From positions 23,097-87,096 of the forward strand of contig JAEZCD010000165.1 of NCBI GenBank assembly GCA_023430145.1: a stretch of 64,000 nucleotides of DNA, in the 5' to 3' direction. Position 1 is the first letter of the stretch; the number at the start of each line of letters is the position of its first letter. The translations under genes and the position numbers were made by a program. The DNA is from Pseudomonadota bacterium. GTDB taxonomy: Bacteria; Pseudomonadota; Alphaproteobacteria; Rhizobiales; Methylopilaceae. The notes under the pieces were generated by a model that did not search any database, had not been told where the DNA came from, and saw only the letters and a program-made list of their open reading frames with translations. This document shows positions 16,326 to 24,416 of the stretch, piece after piece.

Positions 16326-17839
16326 GCCGCGACGCCTCCGATCTCGCGGACGATGTCCTCCATCTGCACCGCATCGGCGTCGTGCACCGCGGCAAGGCGG
16401 CCGGAGACCATGACCGCGATCCGATCCGAAACCGTCATCACCTCCTCGAGGTCGGAGGAGACGACGAGCACGGCCGCGCCCTGGTCGCGTTCGCGGCGCA
16501 GGATGGCGTAGATCTCGGCCTTGGCGCCGACGTCGACGCCGACGGTCGGCTCGTCGAGGATCAGGATGCGGGGCGCCCGGTTCAGCCACTTGCCGACGAG
16601 CACCTTCTGCTGGTTGCCGCCCGACAGCAGCTTGACGGCGCGCGTGCCGTCCGGCGGCCGGATGGACAGGGCGGAGATGGCCCGGCGTCCGGCATCCTCC
16701 ATTCGTCCGCGCCGCAGTACGAACCCGCGCCGGAAGCGGTCGAGCGTCGCCATGGCGAGGTTTTCCGTCACGGTCATGTCGAGCATCAGCCCTTCGCGGT
16801 GCCGGTCCTCCGGAACGAAGCCGATGCCGCGGGCGATGGCGCCGACGGGGCTGCGGAACCTCGCCGGGCGCCCCTCGACCTCGAGCGCGCCGCCGTCGAA
16901 ACTGTCGGAGCCGAACAGGGTTCGCACGAGCTCGGTGCGCTTGGAGCCGATCAGGCCGGTGATGCAGAGGATCTCGCCGGCATAGAGGTCGAGGCTCACG
17001 TCCTCGAATACGCCGCGCTTGGTGAGATCGCGAGCCCGCAGCCGGACCTCTCCGGTGCCGCGCGGATGCCGCTTCTGGTGCGCGGCGATCGCCGATTCGC
17101 GTGCGAGCTTCTCGCCGACCATCAGCCGGACGACGCGCGCGCGATCGATGTCGGCGACGGCGCTCTCGGCCACCACCGCGCCGTCGCGCATGATCGTCAC
17201 CGTGTCGCAGACGGCGAAGATCTCGTCGAGGACGTGGCTGATATAGACGATCCCGACGCCGCGCTCCTTCAGCACGCGGATCGTGGCGTGCAGCTTGGCG
17301 ACCTCGGAGGCGGCGAGCCAGCCGGTCGGCTCGTCCATCAGGATGACCCGCGCCTCCAGCGCGAGCGCCTTCACGATCTCCACCTCCTTCTGCTTGACGG
17401 TCGGCAAGCCGCCGACCACGGCGTCGAGGTCGAGCTCGATGCCGTGCCGCTCGAGGACGGCCGCCGCCTCGCGGCGCTGGCGGCGCGTGTCGACGAAGCC
17501 GAGCCGCCGCGTCGGCTGCCGGCCGAGGAAGATGTTGTCGAGCACCGACATCGCCGGTGCCAGGTTCGAGTGCTGGTAGATGCAGGCGACGCCGCGGCGG
17601 ATCATCTCCCTCGGGTCGCCGAGCGGCGCCGGCTCGCCGGCGATCTCGACGCTGCCGCGGGTCGGCGTGAGGGCGCCGGTGAGGATCTTGACGAGCGTCG
17701 ACTTGCCGGCGCCGTTGGAGCCGATCAGGGCCCGCACCTCGCCCGGCCGGACGGCGAAATCGGCGTCCTTCAGCGCGGCGAGGTTGCCGAACAGCTTCGT
17801 CAGGCCGCGGCCTTCGATGAGCGGCTGCACCGCGGACAT
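16322..17839 (-). CDS. CUT2 sugar ABC transporter ATPase, two fused domains (RbsA type)
   Basis: 505 residues with duplicated nucleotide-binding domains. The first has Walker A GSNGAGKST and 'VILMDEPTGWL', but its signature is altered ('GLPTVKQKEVEIVKAL'). The second has a degenerate Walker A region ('CITGLIGSKRTELVRTLFG') but a canonical 'LLSGGNQQKVLVGKWL' signature and 'ILILDEPTVGVDVGAKAEIY'. This split is the usual RbsA pattern. It couples ATP hydrolysis to the two permeases encoded on either side. Confidence 0.92.
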   Translation of the reverse strand: MSAVQPLIEGRGLTKLFGNLAALKDADFAVRPGEVRALIGSNGAGKSTLVKILTGALTPTRGSVEIAGEPAPLGDPREMIRRGVACIYQHSNLAPAMSVLDNIFLGRQPTRRLGFVDTRRQRREAAAVLERHGIELDLDAVVGGLPTVKQKEVEIVKALALEARVILMDEPTGWLAASEVAKLHATIRVLKERGVGIVYISHVLDEIFAVCDTVTIMRDGAVVAESAVADIDRARVVRLMVGEKLARESAIAAHQKRHPRGTGEVRLRARDLTKRGVFEDVSLDLYAGEILCITGLIGSKRTELVRTLFGSDSFDGGALEVEGRPARFRSPVGAIARGIGFVPEDRHREGLMLDMTVTENLAMATLDRFRRGFVLRRGRMEDAGRRAISALSIRPPDGTRAVKLLSGGNQQKVLVGKWLNRAPRILILDEPTVGVDVGAKAEIYAILRRERDQGAAVLVVSSDLEEVMTVSDRIAVMVSGRLAAVHDADAVQMEDIVREIGGVAA

Positions 17840-17840
17840 G

Positions 17841-18863
17841 TCAGCTCGTCTCGCTCGGGCCGGCCGCGAGACGTCGCTGCCGCCGGACCGCGAGCAGCCG
17901 GTCGTAGCCGACCGCGGCGAGCAGGATCGCGCCGGTGATGATCTGCTGCACGAATTGCGGCACGCCCTGCAGCGTGAGCCCGAGCAGGACGGCGCCGAGC
18001 AGGAAGGCGCCGACGACCGGGCCGAACATCGAGCCGACGCCGCCGGCGAGGCTCACCCCGCCGATCACCGCCGCGGCGATGGCGGTGAGCTCGAGGCCGG
18101 TGCCGAGCGCCTCGGTCGCCGTCGTGAAGCGGGCGACCATGATCAGCGCCGCGATGGCCGCGCAGAGGCCGGACACGGCGTAGGCGGAGATGACGATGCC
18201 GCCGGTGTTTATTCCGGCGAGCCGCGCCGCCTCCTGATTGCCGCCGACGGCGTAGAGATCGCGCCCGTAGCGCGTCAGCAGCAGCACCGTCTGCAGGAGG
18301 GCGAACACGACGAGCATGATGCCGAAGGACAGCGGGAACCACGGCATGGGCACGAATTTAGACAGCCCGAGCCAGGCGCCGACGTCGAAGTAGCTCTCGA
18401 TGCCGACGATCCAGGGGTCGCGGATCGGCGTCGTCGTGAGACCCGGGACGAGCTGGCGGCCGGAGATCGAGAAGGTGAGACCGCGATAGGCGGCGAGCGT
18501 CGCCAGCGTCGCGATGAAGGGTTGCAGCTTCAGGACGACGACGAGAAGACCGTTCAGGGCGCCGGCGAGCGTTCCGACGAGAAGCGCGATCGGCAGGATG
18601 AGAAACCCAGGCACCTCGAAGATCAGGGTGAGGTCGAACACGACCATGCCGACGAGGCCGACGATGGCGCCCATCGACAGGTCGATGCCGCGGACGAGGA
18701 TCGGGAAGGCCTGCCCCATCGCCAGAATGGCGACGAAGGAGAAACCCGACATCAGGTTCTCGATGTTCGTCGCCGAGGCGAACCGCGGCGCGCTCGCGCT
18801 GAAGAACGCGAACGTCGCCGCGAAGAACAGCAGCAGCGTCGCCGATCCGGGACGGATCGTCAC
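17841..18863 (-). CDS. CUT2 sugar ABC transporter permease, first permease of the operon
   Basis: 340 residues, GTG start because an upstream ATG is closed by TAA three codons later. RbsC-type segments: 'FASATNIENLMSGFSFVAILAMGQAFPILVRGIDLSMGAIVGLVGMVV', 'LQPFIATLATLAAYRGLTFSISG', 'YAVGGNQEAARLAGINTGGIVISAYAVSGLCAAIAALIMVAR', 'ELTAIAAAVIGGVSLAGGVGSMFGPVVGAFLLGAVLLGLTLQGV'. It follows the binding-protein gene after a hairpin. Confidence 0.9.
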   Translation of the reverse strand: MTIRPGSATLLLFFAATFAFFSASAPRFASATNIENLMSGFSFVAILAMGQAFPILVRGIDLSMGAIVGLVGMVVFDLTLIFEVPGFLILPIALLVGTLAGALNGLLVVVLKLQPFIATLATLAAYRGLTFSISGRQLVPGLTTTPIRDPWIVGIESYFDVGAWLGLSKFVPMPWFPLSFGIMLVVFALLQTVLLLTRYGRDLYAVGGNQEAARLAGINTGGIVISAYAVSGLCAAIAALIMVARFTTATEALGTGLELTAIAAAVIGGVSLAGGVGSMFGPVVGAFLLGAVLLGLTLQGVPQFVQQIITGAILLAAVGYDRLLAVRRQRRLAAGPSETS

Positions 18864-18885
18864 CTTATTGATCCATCCGATGAGG

Positions 18886-18913
18886 GGGCCGCGAGCATTG
18901 CCGGCCGCGGCCC
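18886..18913 (-). promoter_or_regulatory. Intercistronic hairpin after binding-protein gene
   Basis: Perfect 8-bp stem GGGCCGCG / CGCGGCCC with a 12-base loop in the gap between binding-protein and permease genes. It has no T-run; likely sets relative subunit levels. Confidence 0.5.
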
Positions 18914-18923
18914 GCGCCGGAAG

Positions 18924-19955
18924 CTACCAGCGCTGAGAGGGCTGGATCGTCCCCACGTTCGCCTTGGTGGCGATGACGTAGGGCAGCAAGAGGTGCGACT
19001 GGCGGGCGAAGGCGTTGGCCGGAACGCCACCCGTGGCGAGCACGGTCGCCGCCGCGGCGGCGAGGCGCCCCTGCTGGTAGACGTCCGTGTACTGGGTGCC
19101 GGTCAGCTCGCCGCGCTCGATCGACTCGAGCGCCGCCACCTCGCCGTCATTGCCGAAGATCACGAGCTTGCCGAGCAGTCCTTTCGCCTTGGCGAGATCG
19201 ACCGCGCCGAGCGCCATCGAGTCATTGACGCCGTAGACGCCGCCGAGATCGGGGTTGGCGGCGAGGATCGTGTTGAGCACATCTTGCGCCTTCTTGCGAT
19301 CCCAGTCGGCGACCTGGTCAGCGACGACGGCGATGTTCGGGTGGTGCTTCTTCAGGCCTTCGACGAAGCCGTTGGTGCGCTGGTCGCGGATGATGATTCC
19401 GGGCGGTGCATTGAGGATCGCGACCTTGCCCTTGCCACCCATCGCATCGCCCATCGCCTTGGCGATGTCCATGGCTCCGTAATAGTGGTTCATCTCCACG
19501 TGCGCGGCATGCGGCTCGGTGGCGTCGATGTTGAGCGTGATCACCGCAATGCCGGCCCGCTTGGCTTTCGCGATCGAGGGCGCGAGCGCCACGGAGTCGA
19601 TCGGCTGCAGGAAGATCACCGAGGTGCCCTGATTGATGAGGGCGTCCATCAGGCTCGCCTGTACTTCGACCTTGTTCTGGCCATCGAGCAGCTGATAGTC
19701 GACGATCTGCTGCGGCCGGAGAACCTCCTCGATACCTTTCGACCAGGCTGCCGGAACCGTGTGCGGCTGCCACTGGATGAAGGCCATCTTGTAGCGGCCC
19801 TTCTGCGCCTGGGCCGAGGCGACGCCGATGCCGCCCCCGGTGCCGCCGACCGCACCGAACATCCCGCTCGCCCCGCCCGCCACCGCGGCGGTGGTGAGCA
19901 CCGACGTCTTCAAAAAGCTGCGTCGGTTCGCAACCGGCTCCATTTTGTCGGTCAC
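18924..19955 (-). CDS. CUT2 ABC transporter sugar-binding protein, Tat-type leader
   Basis: 343 residues from a GTG with GGGAGC upstream. The leader 'ANRRSFLKTSVLTTAAVAGGASG' has the twin-arginine motif, suggesting export after folding. Binding-domain features: 'AWSKGIEEVLRPQQIVDYQLLDGQNKVEVQASLMDALINQGTSVIFLQPID', 'KRAGIAVITLNIDATEPHAAHVEMNHYYGAMDIAKAMGDAMGGKGKVAILNAPPG', 'DLGGVYGVNDSMALGAVDLAKAKG'. It heads the operon, and the second copy of the shared operator lies upstream. Confidence 0.88.
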   Translation of the reverse strand: MTDKMEPVANRRSFLKTSVLTTAAVAGGASGMFGAVGGTGGGIGVASAQAQKGRYKMAFIQWQPHTVPAAWSKGIEEVLRPQQIVDYQLLDGQNKVEVQASLMDALINQGTSVIFLQPIDSVALAPSIAKAKRAGIAVITLNIDATEPHAAHVEMNHYYGAMDIAKAMGDAMGGKGKVAILNAPPGIIIRDQRTNGFVEGLKKHHPNIAVVADQVADWDRKKAQDVLNTILAANPDLGGVYGVNDSMALGAVDLAKAKGLLGKLVIFGNDGEVAALESIERGELTGTQYTDVYQQGRLAAAAATVLATGGVPANAFARQSHLLLPYVIATKANVGTIQPSQRW

Positions 19956-20087
19956 TTGTTTGCTCCCTGGATTGTTTATCAGTGTTCGACTTTCTTTCGG
20001 CTCCGACTAATCCTTGGAGACGAGGCGTCTCCTTTGGAACTGTCGGTAACCGTCTCGTGCCGCCGAGTGACTGAAGCGTTTCTTGTG

Positions 20088-20144
20088 CATAAAAATCCGG
20101 TTTGAGCGCCGAGTTCAATCTGTTTTTTATGGATCAAATCCATA
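20088..20144. promoter_or_regulatory. Complex inverted-repeat operator, copy 2 (shared with 14360-14410)
   Basis: CATAAAAA (20088-20095) faces TTTTTTATG (20123-20131). The 24 bases at 20115-20138 repeat 14387-14410 with one mismatch. A perfect palindrome TATGGAT-CAA-ATCCATA (20128-20144) overlaps the right end. It lies 130-190 bases upstream of the CUT2 binding-protein start, so the GntR protein probably controls this operon too. Confidence 0.65.
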
Positions 20145-20368
20145 CAATGGAGGTTCGCGGGCCCCTCGTTACCCCGGCCTGCCAGGGGCGCATCACCCGC
20201 GGTTCGCCATGCCTGTGGACTTCGGCAGCGCAACATCCGCAGGGGCACTACGACGTGCTCCCGGTCGCGCACAAGCTGTTCGAGCAAGCTCTCCGCCCGG
20301 GCGGGCGCCCTGAGCCGTGAAAGCGGCCTCGCCAGCGGCTTGCAGAGGTCGATGCAGCAGAACGGCCG
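20145..20368. other. Intergenic stretch without a convincing gene
   Basis: With the operator region this makes a 413-base gap (19956-20368) between the CUT2 operon and the amidohydrolase gene. Short frames exist on both strands, but none has a ribosome site or a recognisable family pattern. Nothing further can be supported. Confidence 0.5.
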
Positions 20369-21583
20369 TCAGGGCTGCCAGTAGCGGCCTCGAAGCACGA
20401 TTCCCGCGATGGCGATCCGCTCGCTGCCGGTCTCTCTGTCGCCGACGGAATCGACGAGCGCGTGCCGCCCCTTCTCCAGCGAGAATATGGTCGCGTCCCC
20501 GCAGGCGCCCGGCCGCAGCGTGCCGAGGTCCGGGCGCCGGATCGCTGCGGCAGCGCTCACCGTCGTCGCGCGGATCACCTCGGCGAGCGGCATCCCAAGA
20601 TGCAGGAGCTTCGACAGGGTCGTCGCCTGATCGAACACCGGGCCGGCGAGATTGAGAACATGGACGTCGGAGGAGATGGTGTCCGGCGGAAAGCCCCCCG
20701 CGAGCATCGCCCGAGCGACCTTGAAGGAGAATGACCCCATGCCATGGCCGATATCGAAGAGGACGCCGCGGCGCCGTGCCTCGATGACGGCCGGCTTCAC
20801 GCTCCCGTCTTCCAGGATCGGCGTGTTCGGGAACGGGCGGAAGCAATGCGTGAGAACATCCCCCGGACGCAGGCGCTCGAGCACCTCCTCGTAGCTCGGC
20901 GGCGGCTCGTCGATGTGCGCCATCACCGGCAGGCCGAGCTTCTCGGCGACGCCGAGCGCGACGTCGAGCGGAGCTGCGCCCGACCCGTCGCTCGTGAGGC
21001 GGCCGACGCGCACCTTGATGCCGACGATGGTGTCGCGATTGGCGTCGGCCACCTCGAATGCGCCGGCCGGGCTCATCAGGCGCATGTCGCCGCTCTCGCC
21101 GACCATGATCTCCTTGGAGAAGGCGAAGATGCCGGCGAACGAGATGTGCAGATAGGCGAGGATGCGCGGCTCGCTCGGCTCGATGACGTGCTTCAGGAAG
21201 CCCGCGAAATTGCCGGGCCCGGCGCTGCCCGCGTCGACGAGCGTGGTGACGCCGCTCCGGCGCGCGAAATCGGCGCCGTCGACGCCGAGCGAGGTGCCGC
21301 CCCAGTAGACATGGGTGTGCAGGTCGAGGAAGCCCGGAGCGATCAGGAGGCCGCTCGCGTCGCGCACGTCGGCACCGTCGCCGGGCACGATGCCGGTGCC
21401 GATGGCCGCGACCTTGCCGGTTGCGAAGGCGACGTCCGCCGGCCCGTCGAGCCCCTGCGAGGGGTCGATGACGTGTCCGCCCTTGAGGACCAGATCGTAG
21501 CTGGGTGAGGGGCCGCCGCCGGTCTCGGCTCGCTGATCGGCGGAGCCGGGGATCGTCGTGATGTCAGTCGCCGAGTGGCTCAT
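20369..21583 (-). CDS. Amidohydrolase-superfamily metal-dependent hydrolase (cog3964/dihydroorotase-like)
   Basis: 404 residues. 'YDLVLKGGHVIDPSQGLDGPADVAFATGKVAAIG' opens the composite domain. The metal site 'APGFLDLHTHVYWGGTSLGVD' holds the HxH pair, 'GIKVRVGRL' supplies the bridging lysine candidate, and 'GLPVMAHIDEPPPSYEEVLERLRPGDVLTHCFRP' and 'SSDVHVLN' supply the remaining His and Asp ligands. The order fits the cog3964 group, some members of which hydrolyse acetylated hydroxy acids such as acetyl-(R)-mandelate. The gene overlaps the RpiR stop by 20 bases and is divergent from a dipeptide-type importer, suggesting hydrolysis of an imported amide or ester. Confidence 0.82.
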   Translation of the reverse strand: MSHSATDITTIPGSADQRAETGGGPSPSYDLVLKGGHVIDPSQGLDGPADVAFATGKVAAIGTGIVPGDGADVRDASGLLIAPGFLDLHTHVYWGGTSLGVDGADFARRSGVTTLVDAGSAGPGNFAGFLKHVIEPSEPRILAYLHISFAGIFAFSKEIMVGESGDMRLMSPAGAFEVADANRDTIVGIKVRVGRLTSDGSGAAPLDVALGVAEKLGLPVMAHIDEPPPSYEEVLERLRPGDVLTHCFRPFPNTPILEDGSVKPAVIEARRRGVLFDIGHGMGSFSFKVARAMLAGGFPPDTISSDVHVLNLAGPVFDQATTLSKLLHLGMPLAEVIRATTVSAAAAIRRPDLGTLRPGACGDATIFSLEKGRHALVDSVGDRETGSERIAIAGIVLRGRYWQP

Positions 21584-22550
21584 CTGCGCTGCCGTCGGTT
21601 TCCTTGATGAGCTCGTACTTGATGCGGCGCATGCGCTCCTGCGCCTCGCGCGGCTTGCGATAGGCCGTCGACGCGGCGAGCAGGTCGATCACCGCCAGGA
21701 GGGCATAGCGCGAGGCGGTCGGCTTGAGCGGATCCGGCGCCTCCGGGACATGCACACAGAGCGCGATGTCGGCGACTGCGGCGAGCCGGCTGCCCCGCTT
21801 CGTCACCGCGACGACGGTGGCGCCGTAACGCTTGGCGACGGTCGCTGCGGCGATCACTTCCCGGGCGTTGCCGGTCGTCGAGACTGCGATGACCACGTCA
21901 TTGCGGCCGAGCGTCGAGGCCAGCATGTGCATCAGCCGCGGGTCCGACGAATGGGTGACCGCGAGGCCGAGCCGGAAGAAGCGATGCTCGACCTCCGCGG
22001 CCGCGACGGTCGAGCCGCCGCCCACGCCGAAAGCGGCGAGCCTGGAGCAATTGGCGATGGCCTCGGATGCCCGTTCCAAGTCGGCCTTCTGCAGCTGCTC
22101 TTCGACAGCCGAGACGGCCCGCCGGATTTCCTGGAAGACCGACCGCCAGAGGGCCGGCAGCGCGAGGTCACTGCCGACGTGCGGCGGCGGCTCGATATAG
22201 ATGCGGCCGACGACCATGCTCTGCGCGAGCTTCACCTTGAGCTCACGTACGCCGCTGCAGCCGACGGCGCGGCTGAACCGGGTGACCGTCGGCTCGCTCA
22301 CGCCCGCCCGCTGCGCGATCTGGCCGTTGCTCGCATGCACGGCAAAGGCGACATCGGCGAGCACGGCCTCGGCGACGCGCTGTTCCGCAGGCCGCAGCTC
22401 CGACTGCAGGTGCCGGATCAGGGAGACGATGTCGCCATTGTCGCCGCCTGCGGACTTGCCTTTGGTGACCCGCGCACGCGCGGATGGCACCGCCGCCGAT
22501 CGTCTTGCCGTAGCTGCCAACGAGTGCGGCCCCCTGGCCGTCCTGCGCAC
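21564..22550 (-). CDS. RpiR-family regulator (helix-turn-helix plus SIS domain)
   Basis: Up to 328 residues from a GTG; the first 35 or so residues are basic and low-complexity, so the real start may be internal. HTH_6: 'LRPAEQRVAEAVLADVAFAVHASNGQIAQRAGVSEPTVTRFSRAVGCSGVRELKVKLAQ'. SIS domain: 'AANCSRLAAFGVGGGSTVAAAEVEHRFFRLG' region, 'RNDVVIAVSTTGNAREVIAAATVAKRYGATVVAVTKRG'. SIS domains usually bind phosphosugars. Cotranscribed with the amidohydrolase and divergent from the dipeptide-type transporter operon, which it probably regulates. Confidence 0.88.
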   Translation of the reverse strand: MRRTARGPHSLAATARRSAAVPSARARVTKGKSAGGDNGDIVSLIRHLQSELRPAEQRVAEAVLADVAFAVHASNGQIAQRAGVSEPTVTRFSRAVGCSGVRELKVKLAQSMVVGRIYIEPPPHVGSDLALPALWRSVFQEIRRAVSAVEEQLQKADLERASEAIANCSRLAAFGVGGGSTVAAAEVEHRFFRLGLAVTHSSDPRLMHMLASTLGRNDVVIAVSTTGNAREVIAAATVAKRYGATVVAVTKRGSRLAAVADIALCVHVPEAPDPLKPTASRYALLAVIDLLAASTAYRKPREAQERMRRIKYELIKETDGSADEPLGD

Positions 22551-22569
22551 GGGTTCCGCGCGCTCTTTA

Positions 22570-22666
22570 GGAAAGAAACTTCCGCGTCTTCATTCGATAA
22601 GTCAAGGACTTCACACCTCATTACGTCGACATTCTCCCCTGAGGACAGGCCTTGTACGAAAGTTTC
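22570..22666. promoter_or_regulatory. Divergent regulatory region with GAAA/TTTC repeats
   Basis: In the 222-base gap between the RpiR gene and the dipeptide-type operon, GGAA-AGAAAC-TTCC (22570-22583) and GAAAGTTTC (22658-22666) are small inverted repeats of the GAAA..TTTC kind often bound by RpiR regulators. Suggestive only. Confidence 0.35.
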
Positions 22667-22772
22667 CAACATGATTAGCTGCCGATTGCCCGTGCCTCGC
22701 GGCCTGCCGTCAAAGAGCCGGGACGGTCCGTCCACTTCGGCCGGACCGAGAGCAAGAGGGAGGAAATGAACG

Positions 22773-24326
22773 ATGCACACCGGCCTCAGAGGACTCGGGT
22801 TCGGCGCAGCGGCACTCCTCGCCGCCCTGATGATCTCACCGCACGCCGGAGCCGACGGCGGGACCCTGCGCTACGCCACCATCGGCGAGCCTCCCGCACT
22901 CGACGTGCAGATGACCACCGCGACGATCGCCATCACGATCGGCGAGCATATCTTCGAGACGCTCTATGCTTTCGACGCCGCCTACGACCCGCAGCCGCTG
23001 CTGGCGACTGGCGAGAAGGTCGAGGACGGCGGCAAGACCCTTGTCATCTCGCTTCGCCCGGGCGTCATGTTCCACAACGGCAAGGAGATGACATCGGAAG
23101 ACGTCGTCGCCTCGCTGAAGCGCTGGGGCGAGTTCGGCTCGCGCGGCAAGCTCCTGATGGCGAACGCCAAGTCGCTCGAGGCGACCGGCAAGTACGAGGT
23201 GACCCTGAAGCTCTCGGAGCCGAATGGCGCCTGGAAGAGCATGCTCGCCTATCCGGAGGGCGGGCCGGTGATCTATCCGGCGGAGATCGTCAGCAAGGCG
23301 GGCAATCAGCCGATCGCCCAGAAAGACTACATCGGCACCGGGCCTTACAAGTTCAAGGAATGGCGGCCCAACCGCTATGTCGAGCTGGAGCGCTTCGACG
23401 GCTACAAGCCGCGCAGCGAGAAGGCGGACGGCTATGCCGGGGCGCGTAAGGCAAACTTCGTCACGATCCGCTTCATCCCGGTGCCCGACGTCGGCACCCG
23501 GGTCAGCGGCGTTCAGGCCGGCGACTACGACTACGCCGAGTTCATCTCCGGCGACCTATACGACTCGCTGAGCAAGGACCCGTCGGTGAAGATCCACCGC
23601 AGCGGCGCGCCGCTGTTCGGCCTGTTCTTCACGAACTCGAAGTCGGGCGTGTTCAAGGACAACTTCGCCCTCAGGCGTGCCGTGCAGACGGCGCTCGGCA
23701 AGGAAGCCGCGCTGCGCGTGTCCTTCGGGCCGGAGGGCCTGTGGAAGGCGCAGGGGTCGATCTTCGCCGAGGGCAATCGCTGGTATTCGACCGCCGGCAC
23801 CGAGAGTTACAACCCGCACGATCCGGCCAAGGCCAAGGAGATGGCGAAGGCGGCCGGCTATGACGGCAAGCCCATCAAGCTGCTCGTCTCGACCAACTAC
23901 CAGACGCATTACGATCAGGCGACGGTGTTCACCAAGCAGCTCGCCGAGGCAGGCATCAACGTGCAGATGATGGTCGTCGACTGGGCGACCCTGCTGAAGA
24001 TGCGCGGCGAGCCCGAGCAGTGGGACATGTTCGTGACCCACCACAGCTTCGTGCCGGACCCGATCCTGTTCACGCCGCTCAACGACACCTATCCCGGCTG
24101 GTGGACGAGCCCGGAGAAGGAGGCGCTGAAGAAGGAGTTCATCGGCACCGCCGACCCGGCGGCCCGCAAGGCGGCGTGGGACAAGATCCAGGCCCTCTTC
24201 TACGAGCAGGTCCCGGCGATCAAGGTGGGCGACGCCTACTCGTACGACATCGCCTCGCCGAAGCTGCAGGGCATGGGCGCGCACACGGTGCTGTGGCCGC
24301 ACTTCTGGAACGCTTCGTTCAAATAG
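22773..24326 (+). CDS. ABC transporter substrate-binding protein, dipeptide/opine type (SBP_bac_5)
   Basis: 517 residues; signal peptide MHTGLRGLGFGAAALLAALMISPHAGA. GGGAGG lies upstream at suitable spacing. Family features: 'ALDVQMTTATIAITIGEHIFETLYAFDAAYDPQPLLA', 'TLVISLRPGVMFHNGKEMTSEDVVASLKRW', 'YIGTGPYKFKEWRPNRYVELERFDGYKP', 'NFALRRAVQTALGKEAALR', 'GWWTSPEKEALKKEF'. Ligand likely a peptide, opine or amide; the linked amidohydrolase supports a non-sugar ligand. Confidence 0.9.
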   Translation: MHTGLRGLGFGAAALLAALMISPHAGADGGTLRYATIGEPPALDVQMTTATIAITIGEHIFETLYAFDAAYDPQPLLATGEKVEDGGKTLVISLRPGVMFHNGKEMTSEDVVASLKRWGEFGSRGKLLMANAKSLEATGKYEVTLKLSEPNGAWKSMLAYPEGGPVIYPAEIVSKAGNQPIAQKDYIGTGPYKFKEWRPNRYVELERFDGYKPRSEKADGYAGARKANFVTIRFIPVPDVGTRVSGVQAGDYDYAEFISGDLYDSLSKDPSVKIHRSGAPLFGLFFTNSKSGVFKDNFALRRAVQTALGKEAALRVSFGPEGLWKAQGSIFAEGNRWYSTAGTESYNPHDPAKAKEMAKAAGYDGKPIKLLVSTNYQTHYDQATVFTKQLAEAGINVQMMVVDWATLLKMRGEPEQWDMFVTHHSFVPDPILFTPLNDTYPGWWTSPEKEALKKEFIGTADPAARKAAWDKIQALFYEQVPAIKVGDAYSYDIASPKLQGMGAHTVLWPHFWNASFK

Positions 24327-24339
24327 CATCACCGGCGAT

Positions 24340-24372
24340 CCGGGCGCCCGGGCCTCTGTCCGGGCCGCCCGG
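24340..24372 (+). promoter_or_regulatory. Long intercistronic hairpin after binding-protein gene
   Basis: CCGGGCGCCCGG (24340-24351) pairs with CCGGGCCGCCCGG (24360-24372) as a 12-bp stem with one bulged base and an 8-base loop, between binding-protein and permease genes. No T-run follows. Confidence 0.6.
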
Positions 24373-24416
24373 GTCCGCCGTGCTGGATACGGCACGACGA
24401 GAGGGATGTTGTCTGA

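Noticed and set aside
17580..20105. 841-residue plus-strand frame over the CUT2 operon
   Set aside because: Low-complexity Arg/Glu/Asp-rich shadow typical of the antisense of GC-rich membrane-protein genes.
20102..20320. 72-residue plus-strand frame after the shared operator
   Set aside because: No ribosome site, its 5' part is the operator itself, and no recognisable domain.
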